Origin: Eulemur rufifrons
Taxonomy: Eukaryota; Chordata; Mammalia; Primates; Lemuridae
DNA length: 64,000 nt
Assembly (NCBI RefSeq): GCF_041146395.1
Contig: NC_091008.1
Span: 5,531,501 to 5,595,500, forward strand
Reading direction: 5' to 3'
Under the pieces are notes generated by a model. The model saw only the letters and a list, made by a program, of their open reading frames with translations. It was not told the origin of the DNA and made no database searches. Shown one piece after another: positions 53,535 through 64,000 of this stretch. Positions within the stretch are counted from its first letter, which is position 1; each line of letters starts with the position of its first letter. A program made the translations under genes and the position numbers.

Positions 53535-53735
53535 TGATTCCAGCCGCCTGGGCTCAACCCCCAGCTCTCCTGTCACTCGCCAGGGAGGAATCTCATCAAG
53601 TCACTTCTCTGGGCTTCCGTTTGTCTTGTGTCACCTGAGGGTTGTCACGCTACCCGGGTCACGGGGTTGTTAACACGCCTCATGCTTAGAAAAGCACCGG
53701 GCACCTGGCGGTGGCTTAGTAAATGCCATTATTTT
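53535..53735 (-). mobile_element. MIR SINE, antisense
   Basis: TGATTCCAGCCGCCTGGGCT, CAACCCCCAGCTCTCCTGTC, AAGTCACTTCTCTGGGCTTC, GCACCGGGCACCTGGCGGTG, TTAGTAAATGCCATT. Confidence 0.85.
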
Positions 53736-54239
53736 CCTAAAATGTTCTAGATGCTTCTTTTCTTTTGTCCATTGCATACAATGTAGCCTTTTCCTGCACA
53801 CTTGAGACCACCATTAAGACCTCAGTGACAGCACAGGACACCCTGGTGGGCCCGTGGGTGACCTTACCGCTTGCCCTGGGGGATCGCGATGTTGCACCCT
53901 CCAGCTTTTCTGCCTGCTCCTGCCCCCCGCCCCCCTCGTGCACCAGCCGGGGAATTTTCTTCTTTTCTCCCTCGTAGGTCCGCTTTTCTACTTTCACTGC
54001 GTTTTTTTCTCCCCAGATTAAAACTCGAGTCCCCTATGCTTCCTCTTCCATCGTGGTCACCCTGCTTATAATGATCTGAGTCAGTCCCCAGCCCCCGCCA
54101 TCTAGTAAGCTCCTCGTGTCCGGGGACCACGCACCTGTCTTGCCCTGCGCTCTTCCCCGGGGCCCTGGTCACAGGGTACCGGGAGCTGCAAACACCTGTG
54201 TGCTGCATGCACCAGCACGTGCTCCCGCGCCCCACGCCC
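53736..54239. other. unassigned sequence
   Basis: Moderately G/C-rich (CTCCTGCCCCCCGCCCCCCT). Minus-strand frame 53864-54235 (123 codons) is arginine/glycine-rich by composition, no domain. No CpG island I can defend. Confidence 0.35.
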
Positions 54240-54440
54240 TGGGTTCGGATTCTGCTTTTACAGGTTGCTGGCCTGTGCGATCATGAGCAGGGGACCCAAA
54301 CGGTCAAGTGCAAAGCTTTAGTGACCTCGTTAATAAGAAAAGTTGCCAGTAGCACCGACTTCTCAGGATTGCTGTAGGGATTAGATGAAGCGAGTCAAGT
54401 GGAACCACTAGTGTCTGGACTCCGCAAAAGTTAGCAGCTA
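54240..54440 (-). mobile_element. MIR SINE, antisense
   Basis: GGGTTCGGATTCTGCTTTTA, TTTAGTGACCTCGTTAATAA, TCAGGATTGCTGTAGGGATT, AGTTAGCAGCTATTACGACT. Confidence 0.8.
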
Positions 54441-54984
54441 TTACGACTCCGGCCAGGCTGAGAAGGGCACCCGTAATCTTCACCTGTGTGCCTCCCATGT
54501 CCTCTGTTGTCGCCTGGGGGTGAGAAACGCATGCCATTCTAGCACGATCCAGAGGATAGGAGTTTTTGGTGTCATGTGGTGGCTTTTACAACTAGGGCAA
54601 AGCAGGGAGGTGAAGTAACTATTCTGTTCACCAAATTAAGACCAAATGTAAGCCTTGAGCTTGTAAAGCAGCGTGTTTCGTTTCCAAACAGGCATCTGCT
54701 ATCTCATTTTATCCTTGCATTAAATTCAGATTGATTTAAATTATTTGAACGATTTGTCTGCGTGGCCCAAATTCGCTCGATCATTATAGGTATAGACCCA
54801 AATGGGTCCCAGCACCATTCTGACTGTAAACTTAAGTAAAACTATTCCCTGTGCTTTCTCTGCATAATGATAGGATCTAAGCGAATAGAGTTTTTGTCTC
54901 CAGGACACCTGGGTCACTGTCACACTGCACTGGCTCCAGGTCTTGGAGTCACAGGCCCCCAGATCTAGGAAAAAAAACCTCAGG
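54441..54984. other. unassigned sequence
   Basis: About 540 bp without recognised repeat or gene. Confidence 0.4.
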
Positions 54985-55115
54985 GACGGTCTAGTTCAAC
55001 CTCATTATTTTACAGGTGAGGATAAGGAGGCCTAAAGAGGTTCAGCCACTTGTCTAAGGCCACAGAGCTAACCAGGAGAAGACCTCCTGCCACCCCTCAG
55101 TCGCTGAGCTGAGAT
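54985..55115 (+). mobile_element. MIR SINE fragment
   Basis: CCTCATTATTTTACAGGTGA, GGCCTAAAGAGGTTCAGCCA, CTTGTCTAAGGCCACAGAGC. Confidence 0.85.
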
Positions 55116-55224
55116 CTTTGACAACACAGGTGCTTGGGTTTATCCGTAAGCGAGCTTGCAACGGAACTTTCCAGTTTGCTCACAGGTTTTGATAAAAACC
55201 ATATTTATCCAAAGAGCACTGGAG

Positions 55225-55319
55225 CAGGGATCAGGAAGCCTGGCTTGTTGTCTGACTCTATCGGTTACAGGGTTGGGAACTAGAACTCCCCGGTCTTTGC
55301 CTATAAAAAAAGACAGCAA
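55225..55319 (-). mobile_element. MIR SINE, antisense (part 1, interrupted by Alu)
   Basis: TCTGACTCTATCGGTTACAG, CTCCCCGGTCTTTGCCTATA match MIR (ctgccacttactagctgtg...cctcagtttcctcatctg); the element resumes after the Alu. Confidence 0.65.
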
Positions 55320-55320
55320 G

Positions 55321-55660
<340 letters not shown>

Positions 55661-55676
55661 AAAAAAAGACAGCAAG

Positions 55677-55745
55677 ATGCCTTGTTCTCCCACCCTCCCG
55701 GGGTTGCTATAGATCAGATGAGCTAATAAAGGGGAAAGTGCTTTG
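55677..55745 (-). mobile_element. MIR SINE, antisense (part 2)
   Basis: GGGGTTGCTATAGATCAGAT, GAGCTAATAAAGGGGAAAGT, GCTTTG corresponds to MIR 'gggttgttgtgaggattaaatgagttaa...aaagcgctt'. Confidence 0.65.
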
Positions 55746-55799
55746 AAAGAAAGACCAAGCAGACACTTGCAAGAGCAGGAATTTAGACCAAAATGTCCT

Positions 55800-55970
55800 G
55801 GTCACGAACCCAGCTCTGCCCCTATGTCATTTACGCAGCCTTGATCAGTGAAATTCAAAACTGGGAGTAGGTCTTAGCTTCTCTTAAATCCACTTACAGA
55901 TTGAATAAAACGGTATCTAAAGTACCTGACACAAAGTGGACTGTGAATAAACAACCGCTATTATTACATG
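55800..55970 (-). mobile_element. MIR SINE, antisense
   Basis: AACCCAGCTCTGCCCCTATG, ACAGATTGAATAAAACGGTA, TACCTGACACAAAGTGGACT, GTGAATAAACAACCGCTATT. Confidence 0.75.
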
Positions 55971-56699
55971 GTTAAAATCATGGGCAGAATGTGGGTTGTT
56001 GCTCGCTTTGTATTACGGGGACGTGTGACCTCGCCCTGTGCCTCCTGCCCCCATCTGATTAGCTCTCACTTTCTGAGACTCGTGAGCGTCTTCCACGCTG
56101 AGCCGAAGCGTCGTCAACACCGGAGACCCACGATGCATTCATGCCGAGCTGAACTCGCTAACCCGGAGTGCGTTTAGACTTACAAAATAGCTTGTTAAAA
56201 ACCTCCACTGTGCAATGTACAAAGGAGTGGGGAGGAAAAAAAAAAAAAAAGCTGTTTTGAAAATCAGTTCTGGGACTTATTCAGGCTGTTTTCAAAACAA
56301 TGAAGTCCTCCACTTAATCTAAACTAAGACTGGGATAAACACGGTGTATGGGGAGATAAAGTCCAAATCCCAGGGGGAGGGTGGGGCGGGCCTTGCATCT
56401 CCACATGGCCTTGGGCCAGACTGCTCTCGTCACATGCCACGTGTGTGCACGAGTGTGAAAGTCACAAAGAGCCACGGGGAGGTCACCAAAAAGGCCTCCG
56501 TGGCAGGTGTGCACACAGGCCGGGGCAGATCGGGAGACTGGAACCTTTGTGTGCAGACGTTCCGCGTGCAGGAAAGCATGAGCACCCTGGGGCCCTTCTC
56601 CCCTTTGCTCCTCCATTTATGAGGAAGAGGAGGGATGGAAAGATGAAGCTGACACATAGCAGTGGTACACCTAAATTCACAAAGCCCTTCATTAGAAAG
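55971..56699. other. unassigned sequence
   Basis: No repeat recognised; A15 run at 56236-56250. Several frames of 85-106 codons overlap on both strands with no domain. Confidence 0.4.
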
Positions 56700-57000
56700 T
56701 AAAACCGCAGGGTGGGAGTGATCAAAATAAATTGTATTGTCATAAAGCAATTAAGAGAAAATTAGGCAATCATAAGGTGATAAAAGCCTATTAGTTAAAG
56801 GGCCCGGAAAACACAGCGGGTTGTAAAAAATTAAATTCTCACACACAGAAAAAAAAAAAAAAATGCAAATACATGCGATTGTCTCTCCGTGGCAAGGAGT
56901 CAAATTGCTGATGTGTGTGAAGAGTTAAAATATAAAGCCTCGAAAACTGTTTAAGTGCATTTTGTTTCTCATCGGTACTCGGGTTTGAGGATTTCTGCCT
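56700..57000. promoter_or_regulatory. candidate conserved non-coding element
   Basis: Repeat-free A/T-rich text with TTGTATTGTCATAAAGCAAT, AATTAAGAGAAAATTAGGCA, CATAAGGTGATAAAAGCCTA, TTAGTTAAAGGGCCCGG. GTCATAAA is a posterior-HOX/CDX-type word, and the AATTA/TTAG words fit homeodomain sites. Function is inferred. Confidence 0.35.
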
Positions 57001-58348
57001 TCCAAATTTCTATCTTTTCTTTTCTCCACGATAAGCCTTACAAAACAGTCTGTTCTTTGAAAGCAGGAAGATATATCCTTTGAAATGAAATGGAACAGCA
57101 GTAGTGAATTTCACATCGATTTCCACTTTGTAAGTCATTTGAGGCCATTCTGGAATTAAAGTCTTTAGATGGCAAAAGAACCTTATTCTAATGCCACTAC
57201 TAGAAATTAAGAAACTGAGGCCTGGGGCGGGGGAGGTTACAGCCAAGTTTGCACTTGGCTAATGTGTTAGTTGATCAGAGTAACTCGGATTCTGAAGACC
57301 AGATCAATTCTGCTCTTTTTCCCAACGCAGAGCTGTTTCCATTTGGCTGTCCTACTGTTCTGCTAGCGCTTGACGGATTTGGTCTGTATCAGTGATCAGG
57401 AAACTTGTTTTCATAAAGATGCAAAAAGTAATATTTTTGGTTTTGTTTGCCGTAGGTTCTTTCTTGCAATTTCCTCAGTTCTGCTGTTACGGTGCAAAAG
57501 CAGCCTTAGACAATACATGAAAATGGCAGGTCTTGCAGATAAACTAAAGCAATGTTTCCAGGTATCAGAAGGATGGTTGCAATGGGAAGGTTGATCAGTT
57601 CCCTTGGTCGGGTGCATGTTTATTCTGAGCACTACTCCGAGGCCACGCTCAACGAACCCGGGAGCAGAAGCCCCTTCCTCAGATCAATCTCACCCCTTTC
57701 TTCTCTCATTTCCACGGCAGGTGTTGGCACGGTGCAGACTGGTGCCAAGGCACAATGCTCTTGCTGTTACCCTGGCATAGTCTCCCTCTCTTTGTCCACA
57801 ATGGCTGATCTGAGCTTACAGTAGGGCTCTAACTACTCTTCTGCAAGTGGATGACCCAGTGTCCTGACACTTCAAGTAATGTGCCTTTTTGGCACTGATG
57901 AGAGATGCCACTTTTATCCTCCATGAAATTTCTCTATGGACCTGACTCTCTTTATAGACTTTCACTTCTGTTTCATAAATCTGTTGGTCTCTACAAACAC
58001 ATCTTGACCATGTTGGATCTTCTCCACCACAAAAGTCTCTATTCAGGTTTTCTTTTAGGTCATTTAATAAAAACCTACGCTTTTCTTCATATGTCTTGTA
58101 CATTTCCCTAGTAGCTTTTATATAAGCTGCATTTTATTTCTCGAGTAGCCATCAGGAAGACACACAGCTGAAGCTGTGTTGGTTTTCCCACACCCAGTGG
58201 CAGTTACCATATTATCTGATGCATATTCTCATGTGCATAGATTTCTATTGCATGAGCGGAGACACATCTGTACAAGAACGTGGCCAATAGTCAGATTAAT
58301 TTCACCCAGCTTGTGTGTACAACCTGAATCAACACTCATACAGACATA
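57001..58348. other. unassigned 1.3-kb stretch
   Basis: No recognised family. A minus-strand 95-codon frame at 57816-58103 is lysine/glutamate-rich at its start (MYKTYEEKRRFLLNDLKENL) and could be a pseudogene or repeat remnant, but I cannot identify a parent. Upstream of its ATG the frame closes at a stop within about 15 codons. Confidence 0.35.
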
Positions 58349-58371
58349 CAGAGGTCTAAACCATGGTCTTT
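58349..58371 (+). mobile_element. MER5A-like element (part 1, interrupted by Alu)
   Basis: CAGAGGTCTAAACCATGGTC is the 5' terminus equivalent of CAGTGGTTCTCAAAGTGTGG; the element resumes at 58719. Confidence 0.6.
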
Positions 58372-58867
<496 letters not shown>

Positions 58868-61005
58868 TTTTACCAGAACTTCTGGAGGCATTTGCTTTTC
58901 TGCTACACAACCGTCGTCACCAAATCCTCTCTCAAACTTCCAGAAGACTTAGGGGAGCCCAGCCTGTCATTTAGGTCAGGCAACCTAACTTAATATTAAA
59001 AACTTGGATTTATTTTGGTCCTTTCTCTGTTGCACGAATCCTCTGAACTCAGAGAGCAATGTATCAGAGAGAATTATTTATGATTTTTAAAAGGGCCACA
59101 TCAGTGCCTAGATCCCGGGGGTTTGTGTCCACAGGGAAATGGCTGTGGTATCTTTGAAGAGCCTGGGAGGAATTTCAACAGAACGAAAAAAGTCCACGAG
59201 TATTAGCAGAATCAAAGCAAGTCCAGGGAAGAATAGGATCGTGGAAACAACGTATCAGTCGGTCTTGCCAGGCGCCAACAACAGGACTCACGGTAGCTAG
59301 TCTAAGTAGACGATGAAATGAATTTATTGAATTATAGGATGCGGCTAGGAGGGTCCAAACTATGCCATGGGATGGCTGCTATGAAGCCCCTGCTGCTGGA
59401 CTCCTCCTCTGTTTGTCCCTGTGCCTCCCCCGACAGACGCCTCCATCACCAACTTTGCCAAATGCGATCTTTGCTCAAGCTGCTCTTTCCTAAGTGGAAA
59501 TCTCACCAATGCATGCAATCCACATGGTGCTATCTTGTGCCCACCTGCGAGGATCGCTGTACAGCACAGCTTCTTTCAATACTGGGAAGCAAGAGAGAGA
59601 TTACGAGAAATGCTTAGCATAGAAGGGTGTTGGAAAGATCTAGAGTGGACTCCAAGAATGACAAGCACCATTTTTGTGCCCTTTCCATTTTCCTTACTCC
59701 TCCTGTGTGCATACACTCCTAAAAAAAACTTACTGGAGAAGATCTGATATCCATCGTCTGTGTGTTCATGTGAATTAAAGATTCTGGCATTCTCTCTCCC
59801 CGGAACATTTGCACATGGTCCCATCTCTAAGAAAGAATTGGAGGAAAAGATTTATTCTTTACGCCCCCCAAAAAAATCAACCCTGGAAGAGCTCCCTGTA
59901 CACAAGGCGCCCCGCTAAGGTCCAGAGTTGGACTTCACAGTTGAAACAGTTAACAGAGGACTGGAAGCCAATTTTGAAAGAGCTGCACTGAACTCCTAAC
60001 AGAAAATTATAGCTACGAGGCAATGCTGGAAAGAGAACACTAGGAAAACATGAAAAGAAATTCAGAAATACAATGGGCAATTCCTTTTATGGAGAACAGC
60101 TTCTTTTATGGAGAAGATGGTACTCTTTCTATCAGGGACAGAACAAAGGGCGTTTTTTTTTTGGTTTGGTTTTTTTTTTTTTTTTTATTGTTATAGAATA
60201 GCAGGAGGGGTTTTATTTAGACCAAAGGGATAGCCCCCCACAGGCTCGCCCTCAGGACAAGGGATAAATTCCTCTGGCCCCTCTGCAGAGGCGATTCTCA
60301 TCTAAGGCAGATGGTGTCAGGAGAACTTTGACTAGAGGCAATATAATGACTCAAATAATCTCTTCTAGTCTCTTGCAGGTTTTGATGCTGTGAAAAACCC
60401 TTTTCCTAGTCCTCCAGTGGGGACCAAATTAGTGTCTCCCAAGCACACTGGTTAAGTTTGTGGAGGCAAACGAAGCCTGTGGGTAGCTGGTGGAGTTTGT
60501 AAACAGACACACATCTGAGAACTTGCCTGTCTGCCCAGCCATCCAGCCTTGGCCTCTCCTCGCTCTGCAAGAGCAGCGTGCATCCATCTCGTCCCCTGCC
60601 TTCTTGCCCAGGGTGGCCCTTCGCTTCTCCAAAAGGAGCTAAAAGTCTGAAACACAGACTTCAAAGGCCAGGGGAATTCTATTTTAGCGTTATGATTTCA
60701 TTAAGCTGTTAGCAATCACGAAAGGTCATCGGTAAAGGACAAACAAGATAAGCATTGGTCTGGACGTCCTCCAGGAAAGCTGAGGAAGGAGCGGCTTTGG
60801 GAAAAAGTACAATGTAATTAAATGCATGCCGGTGTGGATCGTGCAGATTCAACTCTTGTTTGTACACAGGAGGGAGCAGTGTTCTACTGTGGGCGTTTGG
60901 TTAGTGTTGGTTCAGTTTCACCGAGGAAGAAAAGTTGCACGTGGGAACACTTACCAAGCTACTTAAAGATGTTACTGTTGCTTGCTTTTCTTTTGTTAAA
61001 AATTA
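58868..61005. other. 2.1-kb unassigned stretch
   Basis: No recognised transposon or gene. 59320-59750 gives two overlapping frames of about 100 codons in different phases with no domain. 59820-60010 has scattered codon-like text, but I could not link it to a known protein. T-rich runs at 60153-60187. Confidence 0.35.
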
Positions 61006-61731
61006 AACGTTATTATTTGGTGTGGGGGGGGCAGTTTTAGGTTCACAGGAAAATTGAGTGGAAGGTACACAGATTTCCCATATAACCTCTGCCCTCAGAC
61101 TTGGACAGCCTCCCCTCGTATCAGCTTCCCCCTTAAGAGTGGAACATTTGTAACAATGATACACTTCCATTGACACATCATGAACTCCCAAAGTCCAGAA
61201 TTTACCTTAGGGCTCTTTCTTAGTTTTGTGGATTCTGTGGATTTGGACAAATGTGTGACAACATGTATCCACCATTAGAGTGTCATAGAGAGTATTTGCA
61301 CAGCCCTGAAACTACTGTGCTTTGCCTGTTCATCAGCCACCCCCAGACCCATGGCCATCCCTTCTCTTGTCACTGTCAACACAGTATTGCCTTTTCCAGA
61401 ATGTCACATAATTGGAATCGCACAGTGTGTAGACTTTTCAGATTGGCTTCTTTCACTTAGATTGACTTGAAGTGTAATTCTTTTTCATACTGAATAATAT
61501 TCTACTGTCTATAGGTAACCTAATTCACCCAGGTGCCTACTAAAGAATATTTTGATGTTTCTAAGTTTTGGCAATTATGAAGAAAGCTTCTGTAGACATC
61601 TGTGGGTAGATTTTTGGGTGGATGCTAAGTTTTCAACTCCTTTGGGTAAATACCAAGGAGCATGATAGCTGGGTTGTATGATAAGAGTTTTATTTTAAAA
61701 ATGCCAAACTGCCTTCCAAAGTGGTTGTACC
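61006..61731 (-). mobile_element. ancient L1M fragment, 3' end, antisense
   Basis: GCAGTTTTAGGTTCACAGGA, AAATTGAGTGGAAGGTACAC, CCCAAAGTCCAGAATTTACC, TGCCTTTTCCAGAATGTCAC, AGATTGGCTTCTTTCACTTA, GTTTTGGCAATTATGAAGAA, AACTCCTTTGGGTAAATACC, CTTCCAAAGTGGTTGTACCA. Same family interval as at 1827, but it extends about 340 bp further. A younger L1 interrupts it at GTACCATTTT. Confidence 0.88.
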
Positions 61732-61998
61732 ATTTTTTTTAAAGTTCAGAATATTATGGGGGTACAAATATTTTGGTTGCATATAATGCCTTTGCCTCGC
61801 CCAAGCCAGGGCTACAAAGCCTGCCCTTCCCCCATACAGGGCGCTCTGCACCCATTAGTTGTGAGTTTTCCCAGCCCCACTGTCCCCTCACCTGACCAGC
61901 ACCCAGTGAGTGTCACTACCATGTGACACCTTAGTGTCGGTCAGTTATTGCCAAGGTGATGGCGTCTACATGTGGCGCTTGTTTTAACATTCTTGTGA
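61732..61998 (-). mobile_element. 5'-truncated L1 3' end (strepsirrhine-type L1)
   Basis: Short T tail then AATATTATGGGGGTACAAAT, ATTTTGGTTGCATATAATGC, CTTTGCCTCGCCCAAGCCAG, TCAGTTATTGCCAAGGTGAT, CTACATGTGGCGCTTGTTTT. Same L1 family as the inverted copy at 48733. The 5' end is lost near 61998; no target duplication seen. Confidence 0.75.
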
Positions 61999-63185
61999 TT
62001 CCATAAACACTTTTTCTTGACACAATGACATGATTTTTGTTGTTGCTCTTCAGATGGGATTGGGTTCTAGGTGTCTGTGAAAAGTTGGGGACCTGCTCCT
62101 TTGCAGGTCACACCTGGGAGGCTGACTCCAGTCGTCACAAACAGTCATCAGTCACGCACTGACACGCAGAGGGAAATTATTGGGGGTAAATTATTTCTGT
62201 GGTTGAAAGTCTATCCCTGTATATTTCTGATTTCTTCTATGGAAGACCAAGATGTGGCCCTGGAATTTGATAAATATCGAACGCATTTGGCTTTATTTTG
62301 TCTCCTGGGCTTGCTTTGAGACCAGTTAGAAATGCTTGAATTGAAAATCCAAGTGGTGGATGGAGGCCTTGGGCAGTACTCTGGGGGTGCAGCTCCTGCT
62401 TTGCGGGTGTGAGGGCCAGGATTAGTGGCCACCAGCAGACACGAGCTGTGCTTGGGGCTATCCTAGGTGCGAGCGGTCAGAGTTGGAAAGGACCCCCCCC
62501 CCCAGTCTGAGGGTCTCACCACTCATCCTGTGCTTGTGTGTCCACTGTGACCGACTGCTTGTCTTTGCCTCTGCTCCCCAAGATGTTCTGTCCCATAGAA
62601 CAGGCACTGGAAAGTGGCAGCCCGCAGGTCAGTTTTGTTTGGCTTGCCTAGAGTTTAATGTTTTTTGTTTTTTGTTTTTTTTTTTTTTTGCTTTGTTTTG
62701 TTTTTAATTTAGCTCTTAACCGTTAAAAATTGGGAGACTCCCCATAGACTCTTAGAAACTCTGGCTTCTCCCGAAAACCAGTTGACAACACTGGCGCTGT
62801 GTTCTCTTTGGCAACAGAGTGTGGAGTGTCGCCGCCACTGCCACAGTTGGACAAAGCACATGCTTCCCAGTTACTGCCACCTCCTCCAGCCTGCTTTGCA
62901 GCCACTTACGTTGCTTCTCTAGGCCTGGGACTCCCTGACGTCTGTCCCCGAACCCCCACACATTGGCCGGACACCGTGAGAAACCAACTCTCATCAACAC
63001 AAGCGTCCGTACTTTTTAGAAAGGAGAGCACATCTCAACGTCTTTAGCTACAGTCTTCCCGCCATGGTTCATGTTCTCTTCACTCTCCTAGTTGCATCTT
63101 CACCATCTGTTGAGACTCTAGTTCAGTCGAGTCACATAGTATTTGGGTTTTCATTCGGTCTACTGTGTTTTGTTTTGTTCTGTTT
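61999..63185. other. unassigned sequence
   Basis: C12 run at 62491-62502 and a T-rich/(TTTTG)n region at 62662-62710. No gene or other repeat recognised. Confidence 0.4.

Positions 63186-64000
<815 letters not shown>

Noticed and set aside
53880..54240. Possible CpG island / promoter
   Set aside because: C-rich but with few CpG dinucleotides, no TATA or initiator context, and no adjacent exon.
59318..60010. Possible pseudogene suggested by codon-like text near 59.4-60.0 kb
   Set aside because: Frames change phase repeatedly and no parent protein could be recognised; left as unassigned.

Overview
This window reads as nuclear DNA of a strepsirrhine primate, most likely a Malagasy lemur. The main evidence is 25 dimeric Alu elements that nearly all carry a strepsirrhine form: the left-arm text GAGCAAGAGCGAGACC in place of the anthropoid version, an A/T-rich insert between the monomers (AGCTGTCCA-TATAATTTC on the minus strand), and a GCCGTGGCGTCAGCC right arm. 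Two fragments of an L1 3' end with a TGGGGGTACAAA signature, which I associate with strepsirrhines, agree. The composite tRNA/Alu SINEs common in bushbabies were not seen, which is why lemur is preferred; this is inference.

No protein-coding gene, tRNA, rRNA or known non-coding RNA gene can be supported. The longest open frames (about 130-180 codons) are antisense Alu or old-repeat translations, or chance frames with no recognisable domain. The window looks intergenic or deep-intronic: scattered old repeats (MIR, L2, MER5A, MER20, Tigger-type and MLT1-type remnants, old L1M tails) with younger Alus on top, separated by non-repetitive stretches. Several of those stretches (near 1.0-1.6, 10.1-10.35, 17.65-18.15, 20.8-21.1, 51.8-52.3 and 56.7-57.0 kb) look like candidate conserved non-coding elements, with homeodomain-type TAATTA/ATTA cores and little repeat content. 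That would suit the neighbourhood of a developmental regulator, but no gene can be named.

Layout: 0-20 kb alternates Alus with MIR/L2/L1M remnants and two candidate regulatory segments. 20-29 kb is sparser and holds a 90-nt pure purine tract and a G-run cluster. 29-36 kb is Alu-dense (seven Alus). 37-42 kb holds an LTR-like element, two DNA-transposon remnants and an L1 ORF2 fragment in which a truncated Alu replaces internal L1 sequence. 42.7-55.3 kb has no Alu at all; it contains an internally deleted minus-strand L1 (about 44.0-47.45 kb), a 5'-inverted L1 with perfect target-site duplications (48.7-49.2 kb), a MER2-like element, and the strongest candidate regulatory segment near 52 kb. 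55.3-64 kb returns to a mixed landscape.

I found no evidence for an undescribed biological system. What is informative is the insertion history: precise target-site duplications, nested insertions, an L1 inversion of the twin-priming type, an Alu-associated deletion, microhomology deletions inside Alus, and two Alu subfamilies marked by a 4-bp difference. Repeat-family names come from sequence recognition, not a database search, so exact subfamilies are provisional.
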